NCBI RefSeq assembly: GCF_003143855.1
Contig: NZ_QFRK01000020.1
Coordinates: forward strand, 54,694-118,693
DNA length: 64,000 bases
Source: Streptomyces sp. NWU339
Lineage (GTDB): Bacteria > Actinomycetota > Actinomycetes > Streptomycetales > Streptomycetaceae
Direction of reading: 5' to 3'
Part shown: piece after piece, positions 26,420 to 35,001 of the stretch
Layout of the letters: every line of letters begins with the position of its first letter
Position numbering within the stretch: the stretch's first letter is position 1
Position numbers and translations under genes: made by a program
Notes under the pieces: model-generated
The model's input: only the letters and a program-made list of their open reading frames with translations
Database searches by the model: none
Told to the model about the DNA's origin: nothing

Positions 26420-27090
26420 CACGTGCCTCCCACGGTGGTCAGCTTCAGCCACGCCGCACGGCGTGCCCGCTCCTGCATGCGCCTCTCCTGCTCCACCTCG
26501 TGCGCGATCGCCGAGTCCCGTCCGTGCTCCCGGTCGTACGCCGCCAGCCGCTCGGCGAGAGTCGGTTCACCCGTCTCGGTGTACAGCGCGCCCAAGGCAG
26601 AGCGCACCGTCTTCAGCTTGCTGCCGGGTACCGCGGCCATGCGGGCCGTAATCTGCGAGACCTCCACCAGCCGCGCCGAGCGGATGTTGTTCAGCGTGTC
26701 GTCGCGGTCCTCGTCGCTCATCTCGGCGAGCTTCTTCCAGTCGGGCAGGTCGGTCCTGACGAACCCGACGGACAACTCTCGTGCGCTTCCTGACCGGGCC
26801 TTGATGCGCGCGTCCCGCCCGGCTGCGGTGTTGTCGTACAGGCCGTCGATGTGCAGGAAGTTGTCCTGTTCATCCGCGCGGAAGGTGCCGATCGGGTCGA
26901 ACGGGCTGTGCATCCACAGGTAGGCGTACGCGCCCTTGTCGATGCCGCGCCGGAAAACCTTGGGCTGGAAGGTGGTGCCGTAGCTGTCCTTCTTCCCGTA
27001 CTGGCAGGCGACGCCGTTGAAGGTGCCGTCCTCGTCGTCGCCGACGCGGAACTCTGCCGTGTCGAAGATGCGGAACTCGATCTCGTTCAC
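26419..27090 (-). CDS. HK97-type prohead protease
   Basis: The 223-residue protein has the expected His61 (LWMHSPFDPIG) and Ser107 (SARELSVGF) of the herpesvirus-type assembly protease fold. It would cut the capsid scaffolding domain during maturation. The C-terminal 70 residues are a charged helix. It lies between portal and capsid genes. Confidence 0.9.
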   Translation of the reverse strand: MNEIEFRIFDTAEFRVGDDEDGTFNGVACQYGKKDSYGTTFQPKVFRRGIDKGAYAYLWMHSPFDPIGTFRADEQDNFLHIDGLYDNTAAGRDARIKARSGSARELSVGFVRTDLPDWKKLAEMSDEDRDDTLNNIRSARLVEVSQITARMAAVPGSKLKTVRSALGALYTETGEPTLAERLAAYDREHGRDSAIAHEVEQERRMQERARRAAWLKLTTVGGT

Positions 27091-27434
27091 TGGCCCTCCT
27101 TGGCCTTGTTCAGGGCGTTCTCGGCGTACACCTCGGCGACGCCGTTCATCACGTCCCGGTGGGAGCTGGACAGCTTGGGGGCGTACCGGTAGACGGCTCG
27201 GCCCTGCTTGTCGCGGCCGTCGTACTCGTAGACGACCTGCCCGTTGCCGAACGTCATCAGCTTGGGCACCTCCCCGTCCGGGTCCGGCCGGACGGCGATG
27301 TCCTGCTTCCCGTCGAACGGCCCGCGGCGCACCTCGGCGAACGGCACGCCGGGCGGGCAGTACGCGCCCTCGTACTGGCCGTGCCCGGCGGGCTGGAGGA
27401 TCGCGCGGACCTCACCGCGCAGCAACGTCGCCAT
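27087..27434 (-). CDS. Phage protein of unknown function
   Basis: The ATG at 27434 gives 115 residues. The protein is beta-rich and soluble (MATLLRGEVRAILQPAG). It overlaps the protease start by four bases, so it is coupled to head maturation genes. Family not recognised. Confidence 0.6.
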   Translation of the reverse strand: MATLLRGEVRAILQPAGHGQYEGAYCPPGVPFAEVRRGPFDGKQDIAVRPDPDGEVPKLMTFGNGQVVYEYDGRDKQGRAVYRYAPKLSSSHRDVMNGVAEVYAENALNKAKEGQ

Positions 27435-27436
27435 GC

Positions 27437-27619
27437 TCAGACCGCCTTGCCCGCGTCGATCAGATCGGCCATGCCCCGCAGCCACGCCACGGTCCGTCCC
27501 CCACGGGACGGGTGGTGCGTCTCGGACACGTTGGCGTGCTCGCGCAGCATCTTCGCGCTCGGCGGCGCAGGCGCCAGGACGTAGCCGAAGCGCAGCAGCA
27601 GACGGTTAAGGACCTTCAT
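27437..27619 (-). CDS. Small helical phage protein
   Basis: The 60-residue protein has a basic amphipathic N-terminus (MKVLNRLLLRFGYVLAP) and TVAWLRGMADLIDAG near the end. It sits in a tight run with both neighbours. Similar short proteins near portals occur in actinobacteriophages; role unknown. Confidence 0.55.
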   Translation of the reverse strand: MKVLNRLLLRFGYVLAPAPPSAKMLREHANVSETHHPSRGGRTVAWLRGMADLIDAGKAV

Positions 27620-27621
27620 GG

Positions 27622-27729
27622 TCAGGACTCCTGTCGGGACGGTACGGGCGGCGGCGGGGGCGGCAGCGGTACAGGGCTACGGCCCGGCTGCCGCGTGGTC
27701 TTCTGGCCCTTCTTCGGGTCTTGCGCCAC
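27622..27729 (-). CDS. Very small Pro-rich protein after portal gene
   Basis: A GTG at 27729, eight or nine bases after GAGGAG in the portal gene end, opens a 35-residue frame with a run of seven prolines. It fills the gap exactly between portal and the next gene. It may only serve translational coupling. Confidence 0.4.
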   Translation of the reverse strand: MAQDPKKGQKTTRQPGRSPVPLPPPPPPVPSRQES

Positions 27730-27731
27730 GG

Positions 27732-30065
27732 TCAGGACTCCTCGAACTCGAAGGTCAGCGCACACCGGCACTGAATGGACTGCGCGGCCGGGGCGGTCGG
27801 ATCCGCCGGCCACCGCGACTTGGTGAGCGTGAACCGCTTGTTCATCGCGACGCTGCGGCCGTTCTCCTGCCGGTGCGTCTCCCGGGTCCGCTTGTCGGCC
27901 GTGGCCAGCCACGTCTTCCGTACCGCGCCCGCGTCCAGTGCCGCCAGGAACGACGCCTGGTTGTAGCCGCCGACGGTCTCCGTCCGCGCGATCATCGTCG
28001 CCCGGAAGTCGGACAGGTTCGTGAACACCTTCTGCAACCGGGCGCGCAGCTCCGGGATCGACTCCCCCTCAGCCACGCCCGCCGCCAGCAGCTGCGCCCG
28101 CAACACCTGCTCCGTCGTCGCCGTCACCTGCCCCGACAGTTCGTCGATCCGGTCCTTGAGGGCCTGCGCAACGTCCGGCTCGTCCAGGTCGAAGCTGCCG
28201 ATGATCTCCGTGCCGCCTCGTTTCCACACTCGCTCGACGAACGGGCGCACCACCTCTGCCGTGCGGCGCTTCCAGTACCGGCCGTCGAAGATCTCGCGGA
28301 CCTTGATGCGCTCCTCCCACCCGTCCGGGCCGGTGGCGACGTCCATGTCGGTGAGGCGGGCGGCCAGCACCTGCTCCGGGTCCGGCGGCGCGAGGGTGAG
28401 GGACTGTTCGCGAGCGAGGGCACACGCCTGCGTCCGGGTCTCCTCGAGCCACTGCGCGCTGCGCTGCGGCTTGGCCATCAGCCGGTCGAAGTCCCTCAGC
28501 ACCCGCTCCCGCTGCTCCTTCGCGAGGGCCTGCACCGCGCGGCGGCCGGCCCGCTCCAGTTCGTCGTACGCCTCGTTGATGTCCGTCAGCGACGGCGACG
28601 ACGGGGCGTCGTCCGCACGCGTCAGCTCCAGTCGACGGGGCGTCGGACGGGCGTCGACCTGCGGCGGCGCACCACCGAGGAGGCGCGTCAGCACGGTCTC
28701 GACGGTCCGCTCGACGACGGCCGTCACGTCGGGCGTCGGCTGGAGCAGACGGGAGAAGTCCGCGTCCCACGACCGGGCATCGTCGCTGCCGGCCTGCCCC
28801 TGCACAGGGGCGAACTGGCTGCGGTACGGCGTGAGCGTGTGGACGCCGAGGCCGCCCGGCAGCGGGTCGTAGCCCAGCTCGGCACGCGCCTCGTCGATCG
28901 TCAGCGTGTCGGCGTACACCGACGCCCGGGTGCGGTTGGCCACCGAGTCCTGCGAGTCCTGGAGCGCGGCCACCCCAGCCAGATCCCACCCAGCCTCTTC
29001 CATGTCGGAGGGCAGCAGCACGCGATCGATCTCGCTGCCGATGATCTCCAGCTTCGGACTGATCGTGTCCGACCACAGGGTGGCCTTCGCCGCGCTGCGG
29101 TTCTCGTACGTCGTGCCGGCCGCAAGGTAGTCGTGAGGGATGCCAAACGCCATCATGACCTCGGCCGAGTTGGCCATGCGCGACTCGAGGTAGGCCATCT
29201 CCTCCGGGGTGAACGTCAGCCGCTCGTACCCGATGCCCTTCCCGCCGGCCTGCCCGCCACCGCCCGGTGTGGAGCGCACCAGCAGGTTCTTGCCCGCGTT
29301 CTCCGGGCCCTGCATGCTGGAGCGCCATGCGGCCTTCACCTGGTTGAACTCGTTCTCGTTCATGTCGCCGAGGTAGACGACGCCAGTCGGGCGGGCCCCG
29401 TTGGCGTAGCTGGAGCGCTGCCACTCCCGGGCGTACGCGTCCATGTCGACCGCATGCCTCGCTGCGCGCCACGGCGGCAGGCAGCCCAGCGGATCGAACG
29501 GATGGGGGTACCGGAGCCACAGCATCTCTTCCGGCAGCACCGGCACCTGTGTGCCGTCGAGGCGGCGGACCATGAACCCGACGATGTTCGTCGTGGTCGG
29601 CCGCTGCGCGAGCGGCTTGTCCACGATGATGTCCACCTGGTCATAGACGAGGTGCATCTCGGTGACGGGGCCGAGGCCGGTCTCGCCGCGGTCAAGCCAC
29701 ACGAACGCCTGCCCGGCGAGTTCGCCCTGCTGGAGCATCAGCGACTTGAAGACGCGGGCGGACATGAGGGGGTTGGGCCGCTTGTTGAAGAGGTGCGCGA
29801 CGGGGTGCCCGTCGATCACGGAGCCGTCCGGCTGCCGTACCGCCAGAGGCACCGAGGAGCCGTTGTCGGCGATCGCCGCAACGCACCGGTACGCCACGGC
29901 GCTGTTGGCGTAGCCGCGGGCCTCGGCGTCCAGGGCCATGGTGAGGGACTGCTGCCCGCCGATCGACGCGACGGTGACCGGCTGCCGGCCCCGCAGCGTG
30001 TCCAGGCCGGCCGCGGCCCGCGTCTCGGCTGCCCTGCGCAGGGCCCGGTTCCTGTAGTAGCTCAC
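27732..30065 (-). CDS. Portal protein fused to MuF/SPP1-gp7-like head protein
   Basis: The 777-residue protein is a natural fusion. Residues 1-420 are an HK97-type portal (WLRYPHPFDPL, AREWQRSSYANGARPTGVV, FGIPHDYLAAGTTYENRSAA). About residues 550-777 are a MuF-type minor head domain (MIARTETVGGYNQASF, TWLATADKRTRETH, IQCRCALTFEF). The portal ring is the DNA entry point; MuF proteins are packaged with it. In most phages these are two genes. Confidence 0.88.
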   Translation of the reverse strand: MSYYRNRALRRAAETRAAAGLDTLRGRQPVTVASIGGQQSLTMALDAEARGYANSAVAYRCVAAIADNGSSVPLAVRQPDGSVIDGHPVAHLFNKRPNPLMSARVFKSLMLQQGELAGQAFVWLDRGETGLGPVTEMHLVYDQVDIIVDKPLAQRPTTTNIVGFMVRRLDGTQVPVLPEEMLWLRYPHPFDPLGCLPPWRAARHAVDMDAYAREWQRSSYANGARPTGVVYLGDMNENEFNQVKAAWRSSMQGPENAGKNLLVRSTPGGGGQAGGKGIGYERLTFTPEEMAYLESRMANSAEVMMAFGIPHDYLAAGTTYENRSAAKATLWSDTISPKLEIIGSEIDRVLLPSDMEEAGWDLAGVAALQDSQDSVANRTRASVYADTLTIDEARAELGYDPLPGGLGVHTLTPYRSQFAPVQGQAGSDDARSWDADFSRLLQPTPDVTAVVERTVETVLTRLLGGAPPQVDARPTPRRLELTRADDAPSSPSLTDINEAYDELERAGRRAVQALAKEQRERVLRDFDRLMAKPQRSAQWLEETRTQACALAREQSLTLAPPDPEQVLAARLTDMDVATGPDGWEERIKVREIFDGRYWKRRTAEVVRPFVERVWKRGGTEIIGSFDLDEPDVAQALKDRIDELSGQVTATTEQVLRAQLLAAGVAEGESIPELRARLQKVFTNLSDFRATMIARTETVGGYNQASFLAALDAGAVRKTWLATADKRTRETHRQENGRSVAMNKRFTLTKSRWPADPTAPAAQSIQCRCALTFEFEES

Positions 30066-30074
30066 GTCGTCCTC

Positions 30075-31421
30075 CTAGGCGACCGCGGCGAGGTTGCCCG
30101 CGGGCGCGAGCATGAGGTCAGTGAGTGCCCACACGTAGGCGTCGAGACGGTCGGGGCTGTCGTCGCCCGGTACCCAGGTCGTCAGCTGCTCCTCGAGGTC
30201 CGGCAGTGAGCCGACGATGTGCGCGCTGTTCTGGTCGGTGAGCGCGGCCACCGGCTCAGCCCGGGTGGCCTTGCCCTTGCTGGCGTACACGATCCGGTAG
30301 TTCACGGTCGGGTCGACCTGCCTCACGACGGTCCCGATCCACTCCCCGCCGTTGTTGACCTCGGCCACGATCGCGTCCGCCTTGTGCTCGTGGTACGCGC
30401 GGATCGCGGTGCGGGCAGCCTCGATCGGCGGCATCCGCGCGGACAGGTCATCGATCACGTAGCCGTGTCGACGCTGGAAACCGTTCTTGTCCGGCAGGTA
30501 CGTCGACCCGAGCCCGGCGACGATGATGCCCATCTCGTCGGCCTCGTCGCTGCTGGTGGCCGCGGGGTCCATGGCGACGACGATGCGGTCCATCGGCGGG
30601 GCTGCGCCGACGCGGGCTTTGTCGAGTCCGGCCCACGACCACAGGGCGCCCTCGATGTCCTCGAGGAGTACGCCGTCCAGTTCCTGCGCCTCGATGCGCG
30701 TCCCGGCGTACTTGGCGATGAGGTGGGCGCGCTGCTCCTCGGGGAGGTGGATCGCGTCACGGGTGCGGCCCTGCGTGGTGATGACCTTTGGGTTCGCCTT
30801 CAGGTCCCGCAGTTCCTTGCGCGGCTTGGGCGTGGTGGACGCGATGTAGTGCGGGTTCTTGCCGATGCGGAGGCCCATCTCCGAGTGCGTAATGGCGTCG
30901 GAGAGGCGGCGCATCGCGGCGGCCTCTTCCATCCAGACGAGGCACCGGTTACCACCGGCCCTCAACCTCTCCACATCGTCCGGCGTATGGGCACCGAACA
31001 GCTTGGCTTCGGCGCCGTTGGGCCAGCGTGCGAAGGTGCCGCCGGCCGTCGTCCTCAACACCACGCGCGGGTCGTGCGCCTTCAGCCCGGACGGCCCGTT
31101 GACGCAGGCCTCGACGGCGTCACCTTGCGTGGGCGCCACGATGGCCATCCTGTGCCCGCCGTTCAATCGCGGGTCGCAGGGCGGGCCGTTGACGTGGGCG
31201 ACCATGTAGCGGGCGCAGCCGTCCGTCTTGCCGGTGCCGCGCCCGCCGAGCTGGAGCCACCAGCCGAGCGTGGGGATCTCGTCCGGTGGGACCTGCCACG
31301 GGTACGGCGTCCACCGGTCCCAACGCTTCTGCCACAGCCGGTCTGCCAGCTCAGCCTCGAGCAGCTCGAGGGCCTCCGGGGGGAGCCCGGCGAGCTTGGC
31401 GTCGAGGCTGGCGGCGTGCAC
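30075..31421 (-). CDS. Terminase large subunit
   Basis: The 448-residue packaging motor has Walker A at 59-66 (GGRGTGKT), Walker B near 165 (CLVWMEEAA) and the nuclease domain beginning RIVVAMDPAATSS at about 280, with further acidic residues in ADAIVAEVNNGG and DRLDAYVW. It drives DNA into the prohead and cuts the concatemer. Confidence 0.93.
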   Translation of the reverse strand: MHAASLDAKLAGLPPEALELLEAELADRLWQKRWDRWTPYPWQVPPDEIPTLGWWLQLGGRGTGKTDGCARYMVAHVNGPPCDPRLNGGHRMAIVAPTQGDAVEACVNGPSGLKAHDPRVVLRTTAGGTFARWPNGAEAKLFGAHTPDDVERLRAGGNRCLVWMEEAAAMRRLSDAITHSEMGLRIGKNPHYIASTTPKPRKELRDLKANPKVITTQGRTRDAIHLPEEQRAHLIAKYAGTRIEAQELDGVLLEDIEGALWSWAGLDKARVGAAPPMDRIVVAMDPAATSSDEADEMGIIVAGLGSTYLPDKNGFQRRHGYVIDDLSARMPPIEAARTAIRAYHEHKADAIVAEVNNGGEWIGTVVRQVDPTVNYRIVYASKGKATRAEPVAALTDQNSAHIVGSLPDLEEQLTTWVPGDDSPDRLDAYVWALTDLMLAPAGNLAAVA

Positions 31422-31428
31422 GGTGCGG

Positions 31429-31710
31429 CTACTCCCATTCGTAGTAGGGCATGTCGATGCCGGTGTTGCGGCGGTGGATCATGCGGCTGTTGTGGCCAGC
31501 GGGCAGTTCGCAGGTGATCGAGGGGTCGCGCGGGTAGGGCGGGCACGGTGCGGGCTCGGGGGCCTCTTCGTCGGTGGGCTGGTCATCGGCCGGCGGTGTC
31601 TCGGCGCCTGGGTCTTCGTCGGGCGGGTCCGGCGGGAGCTGCGATTCGCCCTCGGCGGGCGGCTCCTCGGGTGCGGGCTCCGGGGGCGGCTCGGGGGTGG
31701 GTTCGGTCAT
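31429..31710 (-). CDS. Pro/Glu-rich linker gene between terminase subunits
   Basis: The ATG at 31710 overlaps the small terminase stop by four bases. The 93-residue product is an acidic, proline-rich, disordered chain for about 65 residues, then a short segment with two cysteines and GHNSRMIHRRN. It ends eight bases before the large terminase. Function unknown; it may tether terminase subunits. Confidence 0.55.
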   Translation of the reverse strand: MTEPTPEPPPEPAPEEPPAEGESQLPPDPPDEDPGAETPPADDQPTDEEAPEPAPCPPYPRDPSITCELPAGHNSRMIHRRNTGIDMPYYEWE

Positions 31711-32126
31711 GTCTCCTCCAGCTGTGCGATCTCGTCGGCCAGTTGCTTGATGCGGGCGGTCATCTCGTCGGTGACGGTGGCGTTGACCTTCACGGGCGCG
31801 TAGAGGCCGAGGAGCTTGGCCTGATGGTCGAACAGCTTCACCAGGCCTTCGACGGCGCGGACGTTGCCCTTGATGACCTGCGGCATGAGGCTGTTGATGG
31901 CGATGTCGAGGTTGGCCAGCTGCTCGCCGAGGTACTGGCCGTGCGCCTCGGCGGCCTGCGCGGCGAGTTCCGCGACGCCGCGCTTCCACGCTTGGTAGAC
32001 GTTCTTCACGTCGCACTCGAGGCGTTCGCCGATCTGCCGGAAGGTGAGGCGTTCTTGGGTGCGCAGGCGTACGACCTCGTGTTGCCGCGTGAGGCCGAGA
32101 TCGTGGTGTGGTTGCCGCCAGGCCAT
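31707..32126 (-). CDS. Terminase small subunit-like HTH protein
   Basis: The 139-residue protein has an N-terminal helix-turn-helix (EVVRLRTQERLTFRQIGERLECDVKNVYQAWKR region) and a long helical part with a C-terminal coiled coil (ARIKQLADEIAQLEE). This and the position just before the large subunit suit the DNA-recognition subunit of terminase. The packaging start site is probably close by. Confidence 0.78.
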   Translation of the reverse strand: MAWRQPHHDLGLTRQHEVVRLRTQERLTFRQIGERLECDVKNVYQAWKRGVAELAAQAAEAHGQYLGEQLANLDIAINSLMPQVIKGNVRAVEGLVKLFDHQAKLLGLYAPVKVNATVTDEMTARIKQLADEIAQLEET

Positions 32127-32173
32127 GTCACCTCCCTGATGGGAAGGTACGGATTTCTGCGGCGCTCCGATCT

Positions 32174-32191
32174 TGGGGGCTGCAATTCGCG
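32174..32191 (-). repeat. 18-bp element upstream of the terminase operon (copy 1)
   Basis: An exact copy of the 26230-26247 sequence. It lies between the terminator of the lipoprotein gene and the small terminase start, where a late promoter is expected. Confidence 0.5.
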
Positions 32192-32201
32192 GGTGCGCGA
32201 A

Positions 32202-32229
32202 GGCCCCGCCGACGCTGGTCGACGGGGCC
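32202..32229 (-). terminator. Terminator after the lipoprotein gene
   Basis: GGCCCCGCCGAC pairs with GTCGACGGGGCC (one mismatch) over a four-base loop, 18 bp downstream of the lipoprotein stop. It separates that gene from the terminase operon. Confidence 0.65.
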
Positions 32230-32246
32230 CGGGGTGGTGCGGTGGG

Positions 32247-32705
32247 TCAGCAGGCGTCGTACTTCCAGACGCCGTCCTCCCGCGCCCACGGCTGCGCCTG
32301 CTGATCGAACTTCGGCAGCCCCTCGATCTTGTACGAGACACGGGCCAGATCCCCCGACACCTCGGCCGTCACATCCGTGGCCGGGTGATCCGAGCCGTAG
32401 TCCTTCTTCGCCTGCCTCAGCGTCTCCCCGTAGACGAGCGGGTTGATCTCCTTCCGGCAGCGCTCGGACAGCATGCGGTGCGCGGTGCTGGCCTCGGCGG
32501 CGAAGTACGCCTCGGTGTACTCCTTCACCGCAGTCTCGAGCGGGTCGTCCCCGCTGGACGGGGCGCTGCTGGGCTCGCTGCTCGGGGTGCTGCTGGTGGT
32601 CGGCGCGGACGGCTTGGGGTCGGCGCTGGTGTCGTCGTCGCTGGAGGAGCAGGCGGTGAGCGCGAGCAGCAGGACGGCGGTGATGGTGGTGGCGCGGGTG
32701 CGCAT
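32247..32705 (-). CDS. Phage-encoded lipoprotein, moron candidate
   Basis: The ATG at 32705 gives a 152-residue protein with a lipoprotein signal (LLLALTACSS; Cys19), a Ser/Thr/Pro-rich linker and a small alpha/beta domain (AVKEYTEAYFAAEAS, RMLSERCRKEINPL) like host DUF-type lipoproteins. It is flanked by terminators on both sides. Surface lipoproteins of prophages often block superinfection; that role is an inference here. Confidence 0.75.
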   Translation of the reverse strand: MRTRATTITAVLLLALTACSSSDDDTSADPKPSAPTTSSTPSSEPSSAPSSGDDPLETAVKEYTEAYFAAEASTAHRMLSERCRKEINPLVYGETLRQAKKDYGSDHPATDVTAEVSGDLARVSYKIEGLPKFDQQAQPWAREDGVWKYDAC

Positions 32706-32761
32706 GTGTCCCCCCATGGGCGGTGTGTCTGGTGGGGGCATCGTCGCATGCGGGCATGGGC

Positions 32762-32796
32762 GAGGCCCTCGCCCGGGGGAATTCGGCGAGGGCCTC
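32762..32796 (-). terminator. Terminator upstream of the lipoprotein gene
   Basis: A perfect 12-bp stem GAGGCCCTCGCC/GGCGAGGGCCTC with an 11-base loop is placed after the small Cys-protein gene and isolates the lipoprotein gene from upstream transcription. Confidence 0.7.
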
Positions 32797-32843
32797 TCAT
32801 GACGGTGCCCACTGTAGGGCGGGGGTGTGACAGCGGCAGGTGG

Positions 32844-32948
32844 TCAGATGCAGGGGAAGTGCGACGGCGGGTAGTGGCCGGCGCAGTTCGGGCAGTAGTT
32901 CAGCGGCAGTTGCTCGTACCGGAGGGCGGCGAGGAGTCGGCGGATCAT
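32844..32948 (-). CDS. 34-residue CxxC protein
   Basis: The ATG at 32948 overlaps the upstream stop by four bases and follows GGGGAGG. The tiny product ends LNYCPNCAGHYPPSHFPC, a possible zinc site. It closes an operon of small membrane proteins. Confidence 0.5.
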   Translation of the reverse strand: MIRRLLAALRYEQLPLNYCPNCAGHYPPSHFPCI

Positions 32949-33340
32949 CGGGAGGTCACCTCCCCCGCAGCGACGTGGATGTGGGTGTGGTTGGGCCGGT
33001 CCGGGGGCGACGTCTTGTAGATCAACATCCCCTCTTCGGATTCGAGAGGGGTCACGCCGATAAGCTCGTGACCTGCGCACTCTCGACAGGAGGGGCGCCC
33101 CTCCTGCGGTGGGGGAGGGGCGGACGAAACGGACACCCGGCGGCGGGCGGACCACCACACGGCGGCCACCCCGGCCACCCACACGGCGAGCACACCGGCC
33201 TCCGGCGAGACGGCCCACACCCCGGCGAGGGCGGCCCCGGCGAGGACGACGAGGACGCATCCACCGGCGAGCGGCGACCGCTCCTCGAGCTCCTCGGCCG
33301 GCTCCTCGGCCGGGGTGTCCTCCCGCTTCCGGCGCGCCAT
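32945..33340 (-). CDS. Membrane protein with C-terminal CxxC domain
   Basis: The 131-residue protein has an acidic cytoplasmic N-terminus, two hydrophobic helices (about 25-65) and a soluble end with CREC and HTHIHVAAGE. It is coupled to both neighbours by overlapping stops and starts. Unknown family. Confidence 0.6.
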   Translation of the reverse strand: MARRKREDTPAEEPAEELEERSPLAGGCVLVVLAGAALAGVWAVSPEAGVLAVWVAGVAAVWWSARRRVSVSSAPPPPQEGRPSCRECAGHELIGVTPLESEEGMLIYKTSPPDRPNHTHIHVAAGEVTSR

Positions 33341-33846
33341 CACAGCGCCCCGTATACGGTGTCGCCGAGCCAGTTCACGGCGACCGCGATCGGGGCGGCG
33401 GCGAACCCGGCCACGCCCGCGCTGGTGCCGAGGCAGATGCCGCACCAGGCGCCGCGCTTCAGGTCGCTGCCGTAGCGGGACTTCTTCACCGCGGCCACCA
33501 GGCCCACGGTCAGGATCAGCACGATCGCGCCGCCCGTCTGCGTCAGCGGCAGGTACACGGCACCGCCCGCGCTCTGTCCGGCCGCGCCTCCGACGCCCCA
33601 CACGAGGGCCACGTCACCGAGCCAGTTGGAGATCCACAGGGCGGCGCCCGCAGCCCAGCCGATCAGCCCGCCCACGCCGAGGATGGTGAGCACGCCGTAC
33701 GACCACGCGAGGAGGAACGGGAGCAGGGCCCCAGCGTGGCCGGCGGGGTTGGAGCGGAGGGCCTTCGAGCCGGGCCACCAGGTGACGAGGTAGTGGACGA
33801 GGAGGCAGATGCCGACGGTGACACCGCCGAGAGTCACGATGGTCAT
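33340..33846 (-). CDS. Polytopic membrane protein
   Basis: The 168-residue protein has about four to five transmembrane helices with no recognised family. It belongs to a membrane-protein operon (32844-34812) that is unusual for the left edge of an early region. Superinfection control or lysogen fitness are possible roles. Confidence 0.6.
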   Translation of the reverse strand: MTIVTLGGVTVGICLLVHYLVTWWPGSKALRSNPAGHAGALLPFLLAWSYGVLTILGVGGLIGWAAGAALWISNWLGDVALVWGVGGAAGQSAGGAVYLPLTQTGGAIVLILTVGLVAAVKKSRYGSDLKRGAWCGICLGTSAGVAGFAAAPIAVAVNWLGDTVYGAL

Positions 33847-33854
33847 GGGGTCCT

Positions 33855-33998
33855 TCAGCGGTACATGGCGACGCCGAGCGCCGCGAGGGTGAGGATGAAC
33901 GCGCAGGTCCCGGTGACGGGCGGGACGGTGCGGATGTCGACGAGGGCCAGGCCGAGGAGTCCGGCGACGGCGGCGAGCACGAACAGGACGGCGAGCAC
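33855..33998 (-). CDS. Small two-helix membrane protein
   Basis: A GTG at 33998 opens a 47-residue hydrophobic protein (two helices around AVLFVLAAVAGLLGLALVD and TCAFILTLAALGVAMY). It fills the gap between two membrane protein genes. Start choice is tentative. Confidence 0.5.
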   Translation of the reverse strand: MLAVLFVLAAVAGLLGLALVDIRTVPPVTGTCAFILTLAALGVAMYR

Positions 33999-34002
33999 GG
34001 CG

Positions 34003-34812
34003 TCACCCGGCGCGGTGCAGGGGCGACGGGCGCTGAGGCAGGGCCTCAAGGTGCGGCTCGTGCGCCTCGATCTCCTTGCGGATGGTGCCGCGCAGGGTCG
34101 ACGCACCGGGCGCGGCGAGGTTCGCGGCCTCCAGCGCAGTCTTCATCTCGCCCGTGGTGGGCCGGTAGCCGGACTCGTACAGGGGGCGGATCACGGCGCA
34201 GCGCGGGTCGCTGTACCGGATGGCCGGGGGCTGCTCCTCGAGGGCGGGCGGCTGCTGCTGCTCCTCGGCGGCCGGGAGGGCCGGGGCCTGCTCGGGCATC
34301 GGCGGCACGGCCGGTGCGTGCTGCGGCTCGGCGCGCTCCACGGTCACGACGGGCGTGGCCTGCGTCGTCTCCGGGCGTCGGGCGAACCACACGTGCAGCT
34401 GCCGCATCAGCGCGCCGAACGCGAGGAGTGCGGCCACCGGCGGGACCGCGGCGACGACGTACTGAAGCGCGGGCGCGTCGGAGCCGACGCCGGCCACGTT
34501 CAGGCCGATCGAGCCGAGCGCGCCGACCGCAGTCAGGCAGATGGCCCACCAGTCGACGGTGCGCAGGTAGGAGGCGCGCAGGATCAGCAGTTCACCGGCG
34601 AGGTAGAAGAGGTCGAGGACGGCGGGCCATGCCCAGGCGCGGGCGGGGTCCATGCCGAGGCCGTTGCCGGCGGCGACGTCGTGCAGGTGGTGGTAGGAGA
34701 GCCAGAAGGCGATGCCGGTGATGGCGGTGATGATGGCGGCGGCGCCGACGGCGAGGCCGAGCCCGCTCATGGCGGCGGGGGGCGGGTTATGCGTAGGCTT
34801 CGGTTCAGCCAT
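34003..34812 (-). CDS. DUF2637/SpdB-like membrane protein with C-terminal DNA-binding-like end
   Basis: The 269-residue protein has four transmembrane helices in the DUF2637 arrangement (LAVGAAAIITAITGIAFWLSY, AWAWPAVLDLFYLAGELLIL). It then has a Pro/Gln linker and a helical C-terminal region (YESGYRPTTGEMKTALEAANLA) as in SpdB proteins that help plasmid spread. Its presence in a phage is notable. ATG at 34812 was preferred over 34824. Confidence 0.72.
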   Translation of the reverse strand: MAEPKPTHNPPPAAMSGLGLAVGAAAIITAITGIAFWLSYHHLHDVAAGNGLGMDPARAWAWPAVLDLFYLAGELLILRASYLRTVDWWAICLTAVGALGSIGLNVAGVGSDAPALQYVVAAVPPVAALLAFGALMRQLHVWFARRPETTQATPVVTVERAEPQHAPAVPPMPEQAPALPAAEEQQQPPALEEQPPAIRYSDPRCAVIRPLYESGYRPTTGEMKTALEAANLAAPGASTLRGTIRKEIEAHEPHLEALPQRPSPLHRAG

Positions 34813-34919
34813 GGGAGCGCTCATCTCCTGTGGTCAGGCCCCTGGTCGGTGTTCGCTGCACCGTCGGGGGCCGTTCTGTTGTGGGGCGTCGTCGGGCGTT
34901 GTCGGCCCGTCATGACGCG

Positions 34920-34958
34920 GTGTCGGGTAGCCGACACGGTGAAGGGTAGCCGACACGG
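34920..34958. promoter_or_regulatory. Operator candidate in the divergent 34.9-kb promoter region
   Basis: GTGTCGG-GTAG-CCGACAC is an inverted repeat, and GGGTAGCCGACACGG is directly repeated (34925-34939 and 34944-34958, 19 bp apart). The site lies between the minus-strand membrane operon and the plus-strand HTH gene at 35002. The HTH protein is the obvious candidate ligand. Confidence 0.5.
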
Positions 34959-35001
34959 GGCGGTGTGTGCAGACCTACGCTCCGGCGGGGAGGTACGGGG
35001 T

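Noticed and set aside
27618..30209. 863-codon plus-strand open frame opposite the portal gene
   Set aside because: Same reason: third-position GC bias leaves the opposite strand open; the portal-MuF protein explains the region.
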